DNA of 64,000 nt, from contig NZ_JABBPC010000009.1 of NCBI RefSeq assembly GCF_012927485.1, forward strand, positions 1 to 64,000. The letters are read 5' to 3'. Positions within the stretch are counted from its first letter, which is position 1. Each line of letters starts with the position of its first letter. The notes under the pieces are model-generated. The model worked only from the letters and a program-made list of their open reading frames with translations, ran no database searches and had not been told where the DNA came from. The translations under genes were made by a program, and so were the position numbers. This DNA comes from Polaromonas sp. GTDB lineage: Bacteria; Pseudomonadota; Gammaproteobacteria; Burkholderiales; Burkholderiaceae_C. Shown piece by piece: positions 9,146 to 20,371 of the stretch.

Positions 9146-10456
9146 TTAGTTCTGCCCCATGAGCTCATCGAAAGAAATAACCTTGTCCTGGATCTTCGCC
9201 TTGTTCAAGACAAAGTCGGTCACGTTGTTCTCGATGACCACGGCTTCCACCTCGGCCATACGGCGGTTGTCACCCAGATACCAACGCACCACGTCTTGCG
9301 GCTTTTCGTAGCTGGCAGCCAACTCTTCAATGTGTGCTTTGAGCTGCTCCGGTTTGGCTTGCAGGTCGTTGCCTCGCACCAGTTCGGCAACGACCAAGCC
9401 CAGCCTTACGCGCTTTTCAGCTTGCGGACGAAAAATGTCATCTGGAATCGGTGCTTTATCGGCGTCCTTGATGCCGCGCTGTTTTAGATCGGCTCGCGCG
9501 CCTTCAATCATCCGGTCAACTTCGGCTTGCACGCTGGACTTGGGCAAGTCGAGTTCGGCGTTTGCGACCAACGCCTCCATCACGGCGTTTTTATTGCGTG
9601 CCAACACGCGAAACTTAACTTCACGTTCCAGGTTTTTCTTGATGTCGGCGCGCAGACCTTCCACGGTTGCATCCGCAATACCGAGCGATTTAGCCAGCGC
9701 CTCGTTGATCTCAGGCAGGTGGGCCGCTTCGATTTTCTTGACCGTGACCAAGAAGTCCGCCTGTTTGCCAGCGACGTCTTTGCCATGGTAATCGGCGGGG
9801 AAGCTTAGCGGGAAAGTCTTGCTTTCACCACTTTTCATGCCGCGCACGGCCGCTTCAAACTCCTTCAGCATCTGGCCTTCGCCGACCAGAAACTGGTAAG
9901 CCTCAGCTTTACCACCGGCGAAAGTCTCGCCGTCGATCTTGCCTTCAAAGTCGATAGTGGCTCGGTCACCTTCCTGTGCCGGCGCATCGGCGGCACGCTG
10001 GGCAAAAGTACGGCGTTGCTTGCGCAGAATGTCTACCGTTTTGTCAATCGCTGCGTCGCTGACTTCAGCGCTTACTTTTTCCACTTCAGCACCTGCGAGA
10101 TCGCCGATCTTGACTTCAGGGTAAATCTCAAACACCGCATCGAAAACCAGTTCGCCCTCCGGAGAACCTTCTTTTTCACTGATACGGGGCTGACCAGCCA
10201 CACGCAGTTTGGCTTCATTGGCCGCAACGGAAAATGCCTCGCCCACTTTGTCATTCATGACTTCGTAATGAACCGAATAACCATATCGCTGTGTCACCAC
10301 GCTCATGGGCACTTTACCCGGTCGGAAACCGTCCATTTTCACCGTACGGGCCAGACGTTTCAGGCGCGAGTCGACTTCCGACTTGATGGTATTAATGGGC
10401 AGCGTCAGCGTCATTTTGCGCTCTAGCTTTTCAAGAGTTTCAACGGTCAAAGCCAT
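9146..10456 (-). CDS. tig: Trigger factor
   Basis: 436 aa; N-terminal ribosome-binding and PPIase domains; upstream of clpP-clpX-lon. Confidence 0.97.
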   Translation of the reverse strand: MALTVETLEKLERKMTLTLPINTIKSEVDSRLKRLARTVKMDGFRPGKVPMSVVTQRYGYSVHYEVMNDKVGEAFSVAANEAKLRVAGQPRISEKEGSPEGELVFDAVFEIYPEVKIGDLAGAEVEKVSAEVSDAAIDKTVDILRKQRRTFAQRAADAPAQEGDRATIDFEGKIDGETFAGGKAEAYQFLVGEGQMLKEFEAAVRGMKSGESKTFPLSFPADYHGKDVAGKQADFLVTVKKIEAAHLPEINEALAKSLGIADATVEGLRADIKKNLEREVKFRVLARNKNAVMEALVANAELDLPKSSVQAEVDRMIEGARADLKQRGIKDADKAPIPDDIFRPQAEKRVRLGLVVAELVRGNDLQAKPEQLKAHIEELAASYEKPQDVVRWYLGDNRRMAEVEAVVIENNVTDFVLNKAKIQDKVISFDELMGQN

Positions 10457-10571
10457 GGTAGTTTCCTAAAATCAAAAATATTCAAAACAGGGCTTGAACC
10501 TGACATGCTGCGTAAGTGCAGCAAAACCTGATCGCTCAAAGGCCCAAATGCCGCCCGTGAAGCCTCAGGGT

Positions 10572-10658
10572 TGGTGCGCGGGGGGGGACTCGAACCCCCA
10601 TACCATTGCTGGCGTCAGGACCTAAACCTGGTGCGTCTACCAATTTCGCCACCCGCGC
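10572..10658 (-). tRNA. tRNA-Leu(UAG)
   Basis: Minus strand GCGCGGGTGGCGAAATTGGTAGACGCACCAGGTTTAGGTCCTG...GGTTCGAGTCC...CCA. Confidence 0.95.
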
Positions 10659-10710
10659 GCCTGAAATACCCACTGAAGTCCGAAATTCCAGATTTTTCGT
10701 TTGAAATCAG

Positions 10711-13700
10711 TTAGCTTTCTATTTTAGCCTGTATCGACGTTGTTTTAAGAGCACCGACTTCCCGGTTAACGCGAAACCATGCGGCATACATGGCCGGTAG
10801 CGCGAGCAGCGTTAGCGCGGTAGCTACCACAAGCCCCCCCATAATTGCGACGGCCATCGGGCCCCAGAACACACTGCGCGACAGCGGAATCATGGCAAGC
10901 ACAGCCGCAGCTGCCGTCAGCATGATCGGCCGCGAACGGCGCACCGCTGACTCAACAATCGCGTCCCATGGCGGCACACCCCGAGCACGGTCCTGTTCGA
11001 TTTGGTCAATCAATATGACGGAATTGCGCTGAATCATTCCCATGAGCGCGATCACGCCCAGCAGAGCTACAAAGCCGAAGGGCCGGCCCAGCACAATCAA
11101 CGCGCCGGCCACACCGGCAATGCCGAGCGGCCCTGTCAAAAATACCAGCATCGCGCGGCTGAAACTGTGCAGCTGCAGCATCAGCAGTGTGAAGATCAGA
11201 AACAGCATGATGGGAATCCCGGCGGCGATGGATGCCGAGCCTTTACTACTTTCTTCCACCGCACCTGCCACCTGGATGCGATAGCCCGTCATACCACTGC
11301 TCAGCCACCTGGCTTCCAAGGCTTTCAACTTTGGCTGCAATTCCTGCGTCACAGTGGCGCCCTGCAGACCCTCGACGATGTCACTCTGAACGGTAATCGC
11401 GTATTCGCGGTTTTCGCGCCACATGACCCCCGGCTCCCAGGCAAACACCGGTTTAGCGATCTGAGTCAGAGGGATCGATTTACCCGCGCTGGTCGGCAGA
11501 TAGGCATTGCCGACAGCGGTAATCGCGTTGCGTTCATCCAGCGGCTGACGCAGTACGATGTCGATCAGCTTGTCGTCCTCCCGAAACTGGCCTACCGTTG
11601 TGCCCGACAAGAGCGTCCGGGAAGCCTGCGCGATCGACTGGCTGGTGACACCCAGCGCGCGCGCCTTGGACTGATCCACCTCCAGACGCAGCACCTTGAC
11701 CGACTCATTCCAGTTGTCGTTGACGCCGCGCGTGTTGGTGCTTTCGCGCATCACCGCCTTGACTTCATCGGCGCGCTCTCGCAACACCAGCGGGTCGGCT
11801 CCCAGTACGCGAAACTGCACCGGATACGGCACTGGCGGCCCGTTGGGCAATAACTTGACTCGACCGCGCACCTCGGGAAATTCCGTTGCCAGCAGGGCCG
11901 GCAGCTTGATACGCAAGGACTCGCGTAGCGCTAAATCCCTGGGCAAGACGATCATTTGTGAGACGTTGGTCTGCGGGAACACCTGGTCCAGCGGTAAATA
12001 GAATCGCGGCACGCCCGAACCCACCCAGGTGCTCACGGAAGTTACCCCCTCCTCTCGCATCAGGCGCTGCTCGACGCGTTTGGCGGTCCGTTCATTGGCC
12101 GCAAAGGAAGTGCCCTCGGGAAACCAGATATCCACCATGATTTCGGGTCGGCTGGAATCCGGGAAAAATTGTTGCTGCACGCGACTCATACCCACCACGC
12201 CTAAAACAAACAGCAGCACCGTGGCGCCAATCGTGATCCAGCGGTACTGGACACACCAGTTCACAGCCCGACGAAAGTGGTTGTAAAACGGACTGTCAAA
12301 CATCTCGTGCGGACCCTCGTTGTGAATAGCCCCTTCTTTCACGTGTGGCGGCACTTTGAGCAGCAGCGTGCCGAGGTACGGAACGAAGTACACCGAGACG
12401 ATCCAGCTAAGCACCAGCGCAATAACGGTTACCGCGAAAATCGCGAAGGTGTATTCGCCAGTGACTGATTTGGCGAGGCCAATGGGCAAAAACCCGGCAG
12501 CGGTGATCAGCGTCCCGGTCAACATCGGCATGGCCGTAATTTCGTAGGCGAAGGTGGCGGCACGCACTTTGTCATAGCCCTCCTCCATCTTTCGCACCAT
12601 CATCTCAACGGAAATGATGGCATCGTCGACCAGCAGACCCAACGCAATAATGAGAGAACCCAGCGATATCTTGTGCAGGCCAATGCCGAAATACCACATG
12701 GCAAGAAACGTCATGCCCAGCACCAGCGGTATGGTGATACCCACCACCAGGCCTGGCCGAATATCTATGTAATATCGCCTCCACAGGGGTAACGGGTGAG
12801 CGCTTTCACCCGCGTTGGGACTGGTGCGTTTGTGAAAACCCAAGCTAACGAAACTGACCACCAGAACAATCGCGACAGCCTCGATCAGCGCTCGGACGAA
12901 CTCATTGACAGACGTTGACACCGCTTTGGGCTGATCCTGAATGTCAACGAGCCGGATGCCGGCGGGCAACGTTTTAGCGAAACCTTGCGACAATTTCGTC
13001 AGTGCCTTACCCAGTGCAATGATGTCACCGCCTTTGGACATCGACACCCCCAACGCAATCACTTCCTTGCCCTGAAAGTGAACCTTGACGGTCGGTGGAT
13101 CGACATACCCGCGCTTGATGTCGGCTATATCACCCAGGCGCAATTCGTTACCCGAGCTGCCGCGAATCGGCATGGCGCGCAGCTGCTCCACCGCTTCAAA
13201 CTGGCCCGCTACACGCACTTGCACCACGTCCAGCGGGGTCTGCACCGCCCCCGCTGATTCAATTGCGTTTTGCTGGTTCAACTGCGCTAGCACCTGATTC
13301 AGATCCAAGCCGAGTTGCGACAAACGTTTCTGTGAAATTTCAACGAAAACCTGTTCATCCTGCACGCCGAACAGCTCCACCTTGCTCACATCGGGCACGC
13401 GCAACAGTTGCTGGCGCACGTCGTCGGCAAAGGTCTTGAGTTCAGCGTAGTTGAAACCGTCGGATTCCAGGGCGTAAATAACGCCAAAGACATCGCCAAA
13501 ATCATCGTTGAAGAACGGCCCCTGAACTCCCCCAGGCAGCGTGTTTCGCATGTCCCCGATTTTCTTCCGGACCGAATACCACGCATTGGGGACCTCCGCC
13601 GACTTGGAAGAATCCTTAATCTGGAAAATGATCTGCGACTCTCCGGGTTTTGAGTAGCTGCGTATCCTGTCGGCATAGGGGACTTCCTGAAGCGTGCGCT

Positions 13701-13977
13701 CCAGTTTGTCGGTCACTTGTTCCGCGACCTGCTGCGCCGTGGCGCCCGGCCAGTAGGTGCGTACCACCATGGCGCGGAAAGTAAACGGAGGATCTTCGTC
13801 CTGCCCCAGCTGGAAGTAGGCCGCAATGCCCAGCACCGTCAGCACCAGCAACAGGTAACGGGTCAAAGCCGAGTGATCGAGCGCCCACTTGGACAAATTA
13901 AACTTGGAGGCCCGGGCGCCGCTGTCAGCGGGCGCACTGCTCGCAGCATGGCCGGTGTCGTCGTTTGGTTGCGTCAT
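10711..13977 (-). CDS. Efflux RND transporter permease (AcrB family)
   Basis: About 1088 aa from MTQPNDDTG; two large periplasmic loops and repeated TM clusters. Confidence 0.92.
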   Translation of the reverse strand: MTQPNDDTGHAASSAPADSGARASKFNLSKWALDHSALTRYLLLVLTVLGIAAYFQLGQDEDPPFTFRAMVVRTYWPGATAQQVAEQVTDKLERTLQEVPYADRIRSYSKPGESQIIFQIKDSSKSAEVPNAWYSVRKKIGDMRNTLPGGVQGPFFNDDFGDVFGVIYALESDGFNYAELKTFADDVRQQLLRVPDVSKVELFGVQDEQVFVEISQKRLSQLGLDLNQVLAQLNQQNAIESAGAVQTPLDVVQVRVAGQFEAVEQLRAMPIRGSSGNELRLGDIADIKRGYVDPPTVKVHFQGKEVIALGVSMSKGGDIIALGKALTKLSQGFAKTLPAGIRLVDIQDQPKAVSTSVNEFVRALIEAVAIVLVVSFVSLGFHKRTSPNAGESAHPLPLWRRYYIDIRPGLVVGITIPLVLGMTFLAMWYFGIGLHKISLGSLIIALGLLVDDAIISVEMMVRKMEEGYDKVRAATFAYEITAMPMLTGTLITAAGFLPIGLAKSVTGEYTFAIFAVTVIALVLSWIVSVYFVPYLGTLLLKVPPHVKEGAIHNEGPHEMFDSPFYNHFRRAVNWCVQYRWITIGATVLLFVLGVVGMSRVQQQFFPDSSRPEIMVDIWFPEGTSFAANERTAKRVEQRLMREEGVTSVSTWVGSGVPRFYLPLDQVFPQTNVSQMIVLPRDLALRESLRIKLPALLATEFPEVRGRVKLLPNGPPVPYPVQFRVLGADPLVLRERADEVKAVMRESTNTRGVNDNWNESVKVLRLEVDQSKARALGVTSQSIAQASRTLLSGTTVGQFREDDKLIDIVLRQPLDERNAITAVGNAYLPTSAGKSIPLTQIAKPVFAWEPGVMWRENREYAITVQSDIVEGLQGATVTQELQPKLKALEARWLSSGMTGYRIQVAGAVEESSKGSASIAAGIPIMLFLIFTLLMLQLHSFSRAMLVFLTGPLGIAGVAGALIVLGRPFGFVALLGVIALMGMIQRNSVILIDQIEQDRARGVPPWDAIVESAVRRSRPIMLTAAAAVLAMIPLSRSVFWGPMAVAIMGGLVVATALTLLALPAMYAAWFRVNREVGALKTTSIQAKIES

Positions 13978-13984
13978 ATCAGCT

Positions 13985-15103
13985 TCACTTCGCGGCGGAC
14001 GCTGCTCGGGAAGAAACCGCCGGGGCAGGCATCTCTTTTGCTTGATAAATAGTGACTTTCTGGCCGGGTGACAATACGTGAACGCCGGCACTGACCACCA
14101 GCATGCCGGGCTGCAAACCCGCCGCCACAACGACCTGGTTGCCGTCGGCTGTGGCGATCTGGATCGCCTGCAATTTGACGGTCATGAGGCTTTTGTCGAG
14201 TACCCACACCGCCGTGTTCTTGCCCTGCTGCACCAAGGCGGAGCTTGGGAGTTTGATGAGCGGCACAGCCGCCGCGACGCCGATTTCTGGGACCACATAG
14301 ACCGTGGCACCCAGCGGCGGCGGCGCTTCTGTACCAATGGCAACCTTGACGAGATAGGTTCGCGTGACCGGATCGCTGCTCGCGGCCACCTCGCGCACTT
14401 TACCCGGCAGCTCGGTATCTTTTGCCCACACACGAATCCTCACTGGTGCGCCGACCTTTATGTCGGCTATCCGGTCTTCGGGCACGGAGAACACCGCATC
14501 GCGCGCGCCGTCTGCCGCTATGCGCACCACTGGCGAACCAGCCGCCACAACTTGACCCGGTTCGGCTTCGATGGCAGTCACGAAGCCCGACACATCGGCC
14601 AGCAGTGACGTATAGGTGGCCTGATTCCCTTGCACCGCCAGCTGGGACTGGGCCTGGTCCAGTTGCGCCTGGGCGGCCTTGAGCGTGGTCTCGCGCCGTT
14701 CCAGCTCAGCACCACTGATGAAGCTCTGGTCTTTCAGTAGTTTGTAGCGCTTGAAATCCGCGACCGCCAAATCCCGGTTGGTCGCTGCTACAGCGACTTG
14801 GGCTCGGGCTGCATCCGCGGCGAGCCTGTAGTCCTGCGGGTCCAATTGCGCCAACACCTGGCCCGACTTGACGTGCTGACCAAGTTCGGCTTGCCGTTTG
14901 ATGAGCTTGCCGCCGACCCGAAAACCCAGCCGAGACTCGAGCTGTGCCCTGACTTCACCCGAGTACTCGTGGCGCCAAGACAGGTCGTTGGCTCCGACCC
15001 TGATTACTTTGACAGCCCGAACTGGCTCTGCAGGCGGCGCGGGTTTAGAACAGGCTGCCAACAAGACGGCCATGCTAGCCAAAATTAAAACAATTTTTTT
15101 CAT
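13985..15103 (-). CDS. Efflux RND periplasmic adaptor (lipoprotein)
   Basis: LAAC lipobox; VRAQLESRLGFRVGGKLIKRQAELGQHVKSGQVLAQLDPQDYRLA. Confidence 0.93.
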   Translation of the reverse strand: MKKIVLILASMAVLLAACSKPAPPAEPVRAVKVIRVGANDLSWRHEYSGEVRAQLESRLGFRVGGKLIKRQAELGQHVKSGQVLAQLDPQDYRLAADAARAQVAVAATNRDLAVADFKRYKLLKDQSFISGAELERRETTLKAAQAQLDQAQSQLAVQGNQATYTSLLADVSGFVTAIEAEPGQVVAAGSPVVRIAADGARDAVFSVPEDRIADIKVGAPVRIRVWAKDTELPGKVREVAASSDPVTRTYLVKVAIGTEAPPPLGATVYVVPEIGVAAAVPLIKLPSSALVQQGKNTAVWVLDKSLMTVKLQAIQIATADGNQVVVAAGLQPGMLVVSAGVHVLSPGQKVTIYQAKEMPAPAVSSRAASAAK

Positions 15104-15225
15104 GCTCTTATGAAATGAGAAACCCGGGAGGAATCGAAGCGCTAAGTGCTTAAAGCGCCAGTTAATGACTGACTGGTTAGTAATTTAGGTTAAAGACGCA
15201 GGGGTGTCAAGCGACAATCTGCTGT

Positions 15226-16074
15226 ATGAAACACGGCACACCGCAACCATTTGGCCAGGGCGTGAGCCATTATGAGAATTTTCCGGTGGCGTCCCGCTTG
15301 TGTCCTCCGCATCTGCGCCCGGCTATTGTCGCGATTTACTGGTTCGCGCGGACCGCTGATGACCTTGCAGACGAGGGCAATGCCACACCCCAGATGCGCC
15401 TTACTGCCCTTGCGGCCTATCGCGCCGACTTGATGGCCACCGACGCCGGCCAGCCCCCCTCGCTCCGCTGGGCCTCTGTGTTCAATCGTCTGCGACCGAT
15501 GATTTTGAAATTCGGGCTGCCCATCCAGTTGCTGGCCGACCTGCTCAGCGCCTTTGAGCAGGACATTGTCAAGCAGCGCTATGCCACAGAGGATGAACTA
15601 CTCGCTTACTGCAAGCTCTCGGCCAACTCGGTGGGACGCCTGCTGTTGCATCTCTACGGAGTTCACGACGAGCGCTCGCTGCAACAGAGCGACTGCATCT
15701 GCACCGCCCTGCAACTTATCAATTTCTGGCAAGATCTGAGCCTGGATATCGCACGCGGACGTCTCTATCTACCCGCCGATGCTTTGCAAGCGCACGGCGT
15801 GGATGAAGCACAGTTACTGGCACTCAGCCTCCACCCAAGCACTATTAGTCTGATCGCTGACTGCGTCATATCAGCAAGAGCCAGAATGCTAAAAGGGTCA
15901 GACTTGGTAAAGAAAATACCGGGTCGTGGCGGCTGGGAGTTGCGGCTGGTGGTGCAAGGAGGTCTACGCATTCTGGACAAGATTGAGGCGTTGAACTTCA
16001 ACACGCTCACACAACGTCCCACGCTAGGCCCCTGGGACATCGTGGTGATGGGCTGGCGTGCTTTATGGATGTAA
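15226..16074 (+). CDS. hpnC: Squalene synthase HpnC
   Basis: HYENFPVASRLCPPHLRPAIVAIYWFARTADDLADEG, first of hpnCDE. Confidence 0.92.
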   Translation: MKHGTPQPFGQGVSHYENFPVASRLCPPHLRPAIVAIYWFARTADDLADEGNATPQMRLTALAAYRADLMATDAGQPPSLRWASVFNRLRPMILKFGLPIQLLADLLSAFEQDIVKQRYATEDELLAYCKLSANSVGRLLLHLYGVHDERSLQQSDCICTALQLINFWQDLSLDIARGRLYLPADALQAHGVDEAQLLALSLHPSTISLIADCVISARARMLKGSDLVKKIPGRGGWELRLVVQGGLRILDKIEALNFNTLTQRPTLGPWDIVVMGWRALWM

Positions 16075-16126
16075 GCGCCATCCCAGCGCCTCTGCAAGCG
16101 CCGTTTTCGCATGCAACAATCAGCGT

Positions 16127-16969
16127 ATGACGCCCGAGCAATATGTCCAGCAAAAAGCCGCCGCCTCCGGTAGCAGTTTCTATTACGCGTTTCTGTTTTT
16201 ACCTCAAGAGCGCCGGGCCGCCATAACGGCGTTTTACGCTTTCTGCCGCGAGATTGACGATGTGGTGGATGAAGTCGCTGACCCCGGCGTGGCGCGAACC
16301 AAGCTGGCCTGGTGGCACGGCGAAGTCGTCAAGTCCTATGCCGGCAACCCCACCCATCCTGTCATGAAGGCGCTCATGCCGCGGGCAGCCAGGTACCACA
16401 TCGAGGCGCATCATCTGGAGGCGGTTATTGAAGGCTGCCAGATGGACCTGGAGCAAAATCGTTATCTCGACTTTCCCGGACTCACCCGCTACTGCCACTT
16501 GGTGGCGGGCATCGTTGGCGAGGTGGCTGCCCGCATTTTTGGCCAGACACAAGAAGCGACCACAGCTTACGCGCACAAGCTCGGCCTGGCGTTTCAGCTC
16601 ACCAACATCATCCGTGATGTGGGTGAAGACGCACGACGAGGCCGCATTTACCTGCCGATGAATGAGTTGCAGCAGTTTGAAGTGAAGACCCACGAAATTT
16701 TGAATCGTCAGTATTCGGAACGCTTCAACGCGCTGATGAAGTTCCAGACCCAGCGCGCGCTAACCCTTTATGACGAGGCGTTGGCGCTGCTACCCGAAAC
16801 TGACCGCCGGGCCCAAAAACCTGGCCTCATGATGGCCAGCATTTACCGCACGCTGCTGCGGGAAATTGCAGCCGACGGCTACCAGGTGCTGCACCAGCGC
16901 GTGAGCCTTACGCCGTTGCGCAAATTCTGGCTGGCGTGGAAAACGCAAGCCTTTGGTCGCGTGGTGTAG
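16127..16969 (+). CDS. hpnD: Presqualene diphosphate synthase HpnD
   Basis: SSFYYAFLFLPQERRAAITAFYAFCREIDDVVDEV; start at MTPEQYVQQKA. Confidence 0.92.
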   Translation: MTPEQYVQQKAAASGSSFYYAFLFLPQERRAAITAFYAFCREIDDVVDEVADPGVARTKLAWWHGEVVKSYAGNPTHPVMKALMPRAARYHIEAHHLEAVIEGCQMDLEQNRYLDFPGLTRYCHLVAGIVGEVAARIFGQTQEATTAYAHKLGLAFQLTNIIRDVGEDARRGRIYLPMNELQQFEVKTHEILNRQYSERFNALMKFQTQRALTLYDEALALLPETDRRAQKPGLMMASIYRTLLREIAADGYQVLHQRVSLTPLRKFWLAWKTQAFGRVV

Positions 16970-16986
16970 GGCATGTCATTCAGATC

Positions 16987-18282
16987 ATGAAGGTCGCGGT
17001 TGTCGGAGCAGGATGGGCGGGCTGCGCAGCTGCGGTCGAGAGCATGCGACTGGGTCACCAGGCCACCCTGTTTGAGACCGCGCGCACAGCCGGTGGGCGC
17101 GCCCGGCGGGTTGCCGCGACAGTATCGGGCCAGCCTGTCACCCTCGACAACGGCCAGCACATCCTGATTGGCGCGTATTCCGAAACCCTGCGTCTGATGA
17201 CCGAACTTGGCATAGACGTGGAGGCTTCCTTGCTGCGTTTGCCGCTGACGCTGCAGTCCTTTGACGGCAGCGGAATCAAATTACCCCGGCTGCCCGCTCC
17301 GCTAGACGCATTCACAGGCATCCTGACCGCACGAGGATGGTCTTGGGCTGACAAGCACTCGCTCCTCAAGGTAGCGATTGGCTGGCAACTCCGCGGGTTT
17401 AAATGCGGGACCGGTGAATCGGTCACCGACTTGAGCAAAGCCCTGACACCGGGTGTCATCGCCTCATTGATCGAGCCGCTATGCGTCTCCGCGCTGAACA
17501 CGCCGCCAGAACGCGCCAGCGGGCAGGTGTTCTTGCGGGTGCTGCGTGATGCGCTATTTTCGAAAAGTGGTGGCTCCAACCTACTGCTGCCGCGGGTAGA
17601 CCTGAGCACCCTGTTGCCCGACGCCGCGCTGGCTTGGCTCGCCGTTCGAGGTGGACTCACGCATCTGGGCGCGCGGGTGCATTCTGTGACCCCCGCCGCC
17701 TCGGGCTGGAGGGTCATTACCGACACCCACACCATTTTTGACCGCGTGATATTGGCCTGCCCCCCGCACGAGGCGGCGCGCCTCGTCGAAGGAAGCGGCG
17801 TTGCGGCTGACGGATGGCTGGCGCAGGCGCGCAGTTTGCAACACGAGGCACTGACCACGGTGTATGCCCAAGCGCCTGATGCGCGCCTGAGCCAGCCGAT
17901 GCTGCTCCTGCGTCCCGGCATCAACGAACCAGCCCAGTTTGTATTCGACCGCGGCCAACTGGGAGGTCCGGCGGGTTTACTCGCTTTCGTGATCAGTGCC
18001 AGCTTGGGCGACAGCGCAACCTTGACGTCGCAAGTGCTGGCGCAAGCCGCCCGGCAATTAGGACTCAGCACGCCTAAATCCGTGCAAACCATTGTGGAAA
18101 AGCGCGCGACCTTTGCCTGCACACCGGGACTGCAACGCCCCGCAGCAGAAGTGGCAGCGGGCCTGCTGGCGTGCGGTGACTACATTGCCGGGCCCTATCC
18201 GGCCACCCTGGAAGGGGCCGTGCGCTCGGGCTTGGAAGCGGCCCGCCGAGGTTCTGCAAAGCCATGCCCGCGTTTTATTTGA
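16987..18282 (+). CDS. hpnE: Hydroxysqualene dehydroxylase HpnE
   Basis: FAD motif MKVAVVGAGWAGCAAAVE...DNGQHILIGAY. Confidence 0.92.
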   Translation: MKVAVVGAGWAGCAAAVESMRLGHQATLFETARTAGGRARRVAATVSGQPVTLDNGQHILIGAYSETLRLMTELGIDVEASLLRLPLTLQSFDGSGIKLPRLPAPLDAFTGILTARGWSWADKHSLLKVAIGWQLRGFKCGTGESVTDLSKALTPGVIASLIEPLCVSALNTPPERASGQVFLRVLRDALFSKSGGSNLLLPRVDLSTLLPDAALAWLAVRGGLTHLGARVHSVTPAASGWRVITDTHTIFDRVILACPPHEAARLVEGSGVAADGWLAQARSLQHEALTTVYAQAPDARLSQPMLLLRPGINEPAQFVFDRGQLGGPAGLLAFVISASLGDSATLTSQVLAQAARQLGLSTPKSVQTIVEKRATFACTPGLQRPAAEVAAGLLACGDYIAGPYPATLEGAVRSGLEAARRGSAKPCPRFI

Positions 18283-18319
18283 GCGTCATTTGAGACGGCT
18301 CCAAAACAGCTTGCCGAAC

Positions 18320-19015
18320 TCAGGTGGGGAACAACGCACACAGTTCCGTCAGCGTGGCGACGGTCTTATGCGGTACGGCAGCGTGCGTCCATACCTGCTC
18401 AGACCGATTAACCCACACGGTCTGCATGCCGCAATTGAGTGCGCCCAGTACATCCAAAGCAGCGTCGTCCCCAACATGCAGCACCTGACTCGGTGCGACC
18501 TCAGCGGCGGCGGCGGCTGCGTGAAAAATGCGGGGATCGGGCTTGCCCACCCCAAGCTGTTGGGCACTAATGCTGGCGCAAAAATACGAATCAATTCCAA
18601 TGCGTTTGATGTCCGCATTGCCATTGGACACTGCCACCAACGGAAAACGAGTAGCTAAAAATTTAAGTGTCGGTAAAGCGCAGTCAAATAGCGTGACCCG
18701 GTTACGCTCCACAAAAAAAACATCGAAAGCGATTTCAGCCAAGGAAGAATTTTCCCCGGCACGGAGAAGCGCCAGTCGTATCGTCTCCAGGCGAATCGCA
18801 CTCAAGTTGTGCTTCAGGTCTGGCCGAGAACGAATCACCTGTTCGCGAACTTCATGCCGTGTTGCGGGGTTCAAAAACAGCGCTGCGGTCATCGGCGCAT
18901 ACCGACCTAACCAGCCATCCAGCGCCTTCTCGGCCCGTTCAATGGCAGGCCAGATGGGCCAGAGGGTATCGTCAAGATCCAGGGTTATGGCTTTTATGAT
19001 TGTCAGATCGAGCAT
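18320..19015 (-). CDS. HAD-family hydrolase
   Basis: ITLDLDDTLWPIWPAIERAE...VAVSNGNADI...VGKPDPRIF...VGDDAALDV. Confidence 0.9.
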   Translation of the reverse strand: MLDLTIIKAITLDLDDTLWPIWPAIERAEKALDGWLGRYAPMTAALFLNPATRHEVREQVIRSRPDLKHNLSAIRLETIRLALLRAGENSSLAEIAFDVFFVERNRVTLFDCALPTLKFLATRFPLVAVSNGNADIKRIGIDSYFCASISAQQLGVGKPDPRIFHAAAAAAEVAPSQVLHVGDDAALDVLGALNCGMQTVWVNRSEQVWTHAAVPHKTVATLTELCALFPT

Positions 19016-19034
19016 AGGTAGGCGAGAATAACCC

Positions 19035-20138
19035 ATGACTTTTGCACCTGAGCCTTCCTTTAGCCATGGCGCTCCGCCGGCGACCTCTTCATCCACCGCC
19101 ATCCTGCTCTGCAATCTAGGTACACCGGATGCGCCCACCACCCCCGCGCTGCGCCGCTACCTCGCTGAATTTCTAAGCGACTCACGCGTAGTCGAAATTC
19201 CGAGGCCGATTTGGTGGCTCATATTACACGGCATTATTCTGCGTTTCCGACCAAAAAAATCGGCGGCCAAATACGCCAGCATCTGGATGCCCGAAGGCTC
19301 GCCACTCAAGGTCTGGACACAAAAACAGTCGGTTATGCTGTGCGGCTACCTGGGTGTGCGAGGGCATACGGTAGAAGTGCGCTACGCCATGCGTTACGGC
19401 AACCCGTCCATTGCTTCGCAGCTCGATCAGCTCAAGGCTGATGGCGTGACTCGCGTCCTTATTTTGCCGGCCTACCCGCAGTACAGCGCGGCTACCACCG
19501 CCAGTGTGTTTGACGCGGTGTACAGCTGGGCCGCCCGAGCGCGCCAGATTCCCGAGTTTCGGTTTATCAACCATTACCACGATACGCCGGGCTACATCGC
19601 TGCATTGGCCGACAAAATTCGTGCCTACTGGCGGAAAAACGGGCAGGCGGAACAGCTCGTCATGAGCTTTCACGGCGTACCAGAACGCACGCTCATGCTG
19701 GGCGACCCCTACCACTGCGAATGCCAAAAAACCGCGCGCCTGCTGGCCGAAAAACTCGGATTGACAAAAGACCGTTATAAAGTCACCTTCCAGTCACGCT
19801 TTGGCAGAGCCAAATGGCTGCAGCCCTACACCGAACCCACCCTGATCAAGATGGCGCAAGCCGGTGTAAAAAGCGTCGACGTGCTATGCCCCGGCTTCAC
19901 TGGCGATTGCCTGGAAACCCTTGAAGAAATTTCGATGGAAGCGCGCCACGCTTTTTTAGAGGCAGGCGGTAAAACCTTCAATTACATTCCCTGCCTGAAT
20001 GACAGCCCGGAGTGGTTAGCCGCTTTGGCAGAATTCAGTGTTCAGCACCTGGCTGGCTGGCCAACCCAGACCGGACCGAATGAGGCAATGCTTGCGGCCT
20101 CCCGCGCAGCCGCATTGGCGCTCGGGGCGAAGCAATAG
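19035..20138 (+). CDS. hemH: Ferrochelatase
   Basis: ILLCNLGTPDAPTTPALRRYLAEFLSDSRVVE...MSFHGVPER...TFQSRFGRAKWLQPYTE. Confidence 0.97.
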   Translation: MTFAPEPSFSHGAPPATSSSTAILLCNLGTPDAPTTPALRRYLAEFLSDSRVVEIPRPIWWLILHGIILRFRPKKSAAKYASIWMPEGSPLKVWTQKQSVMLCGYLGVRGHTVEVRYAMRYGNPSIASQLDQLKADGVTRVLILPAYPQYSAATTASVFDAVYSWAARARQIPEFRFINHYHDTPGYIAALADKIRAYWRKNGQAEQLVMSFHGVPERTLMLGDPYHCECQKTARLLAEKLGLTKDRYKVTFQSRFGRAKWLQPYTEPTLIKMAQAGVKSVDVLCPGFTGDCLETLEEISMEARHAFLEAGGKTFNYIPCLNDSPEWLAALAEFSVQHLAGWPTQTGPNEAMLAASRAAALALGAKQ

Positions 20139-20371
20139 GGCGATAACAAATCGCTGTAACTACATTTATAACTTACGTTGCACGCCTTTAATTTTTGTCA
20201 CTGGCTGACTTCAGAAGTTTCCAGCTGTTTAAGCCCTGTCCGCTGCCGCACAGCGCGCACAAATTGGGTGCCAAGGAATCGCCAGTGCCTTCATTCGCAC
20301 GAAAAAGTCACTCTTTGGGGCAAGACCGCCGACTCAGCCGACAACAAAAAAGCAGTTCAAAATAGCGTGCA

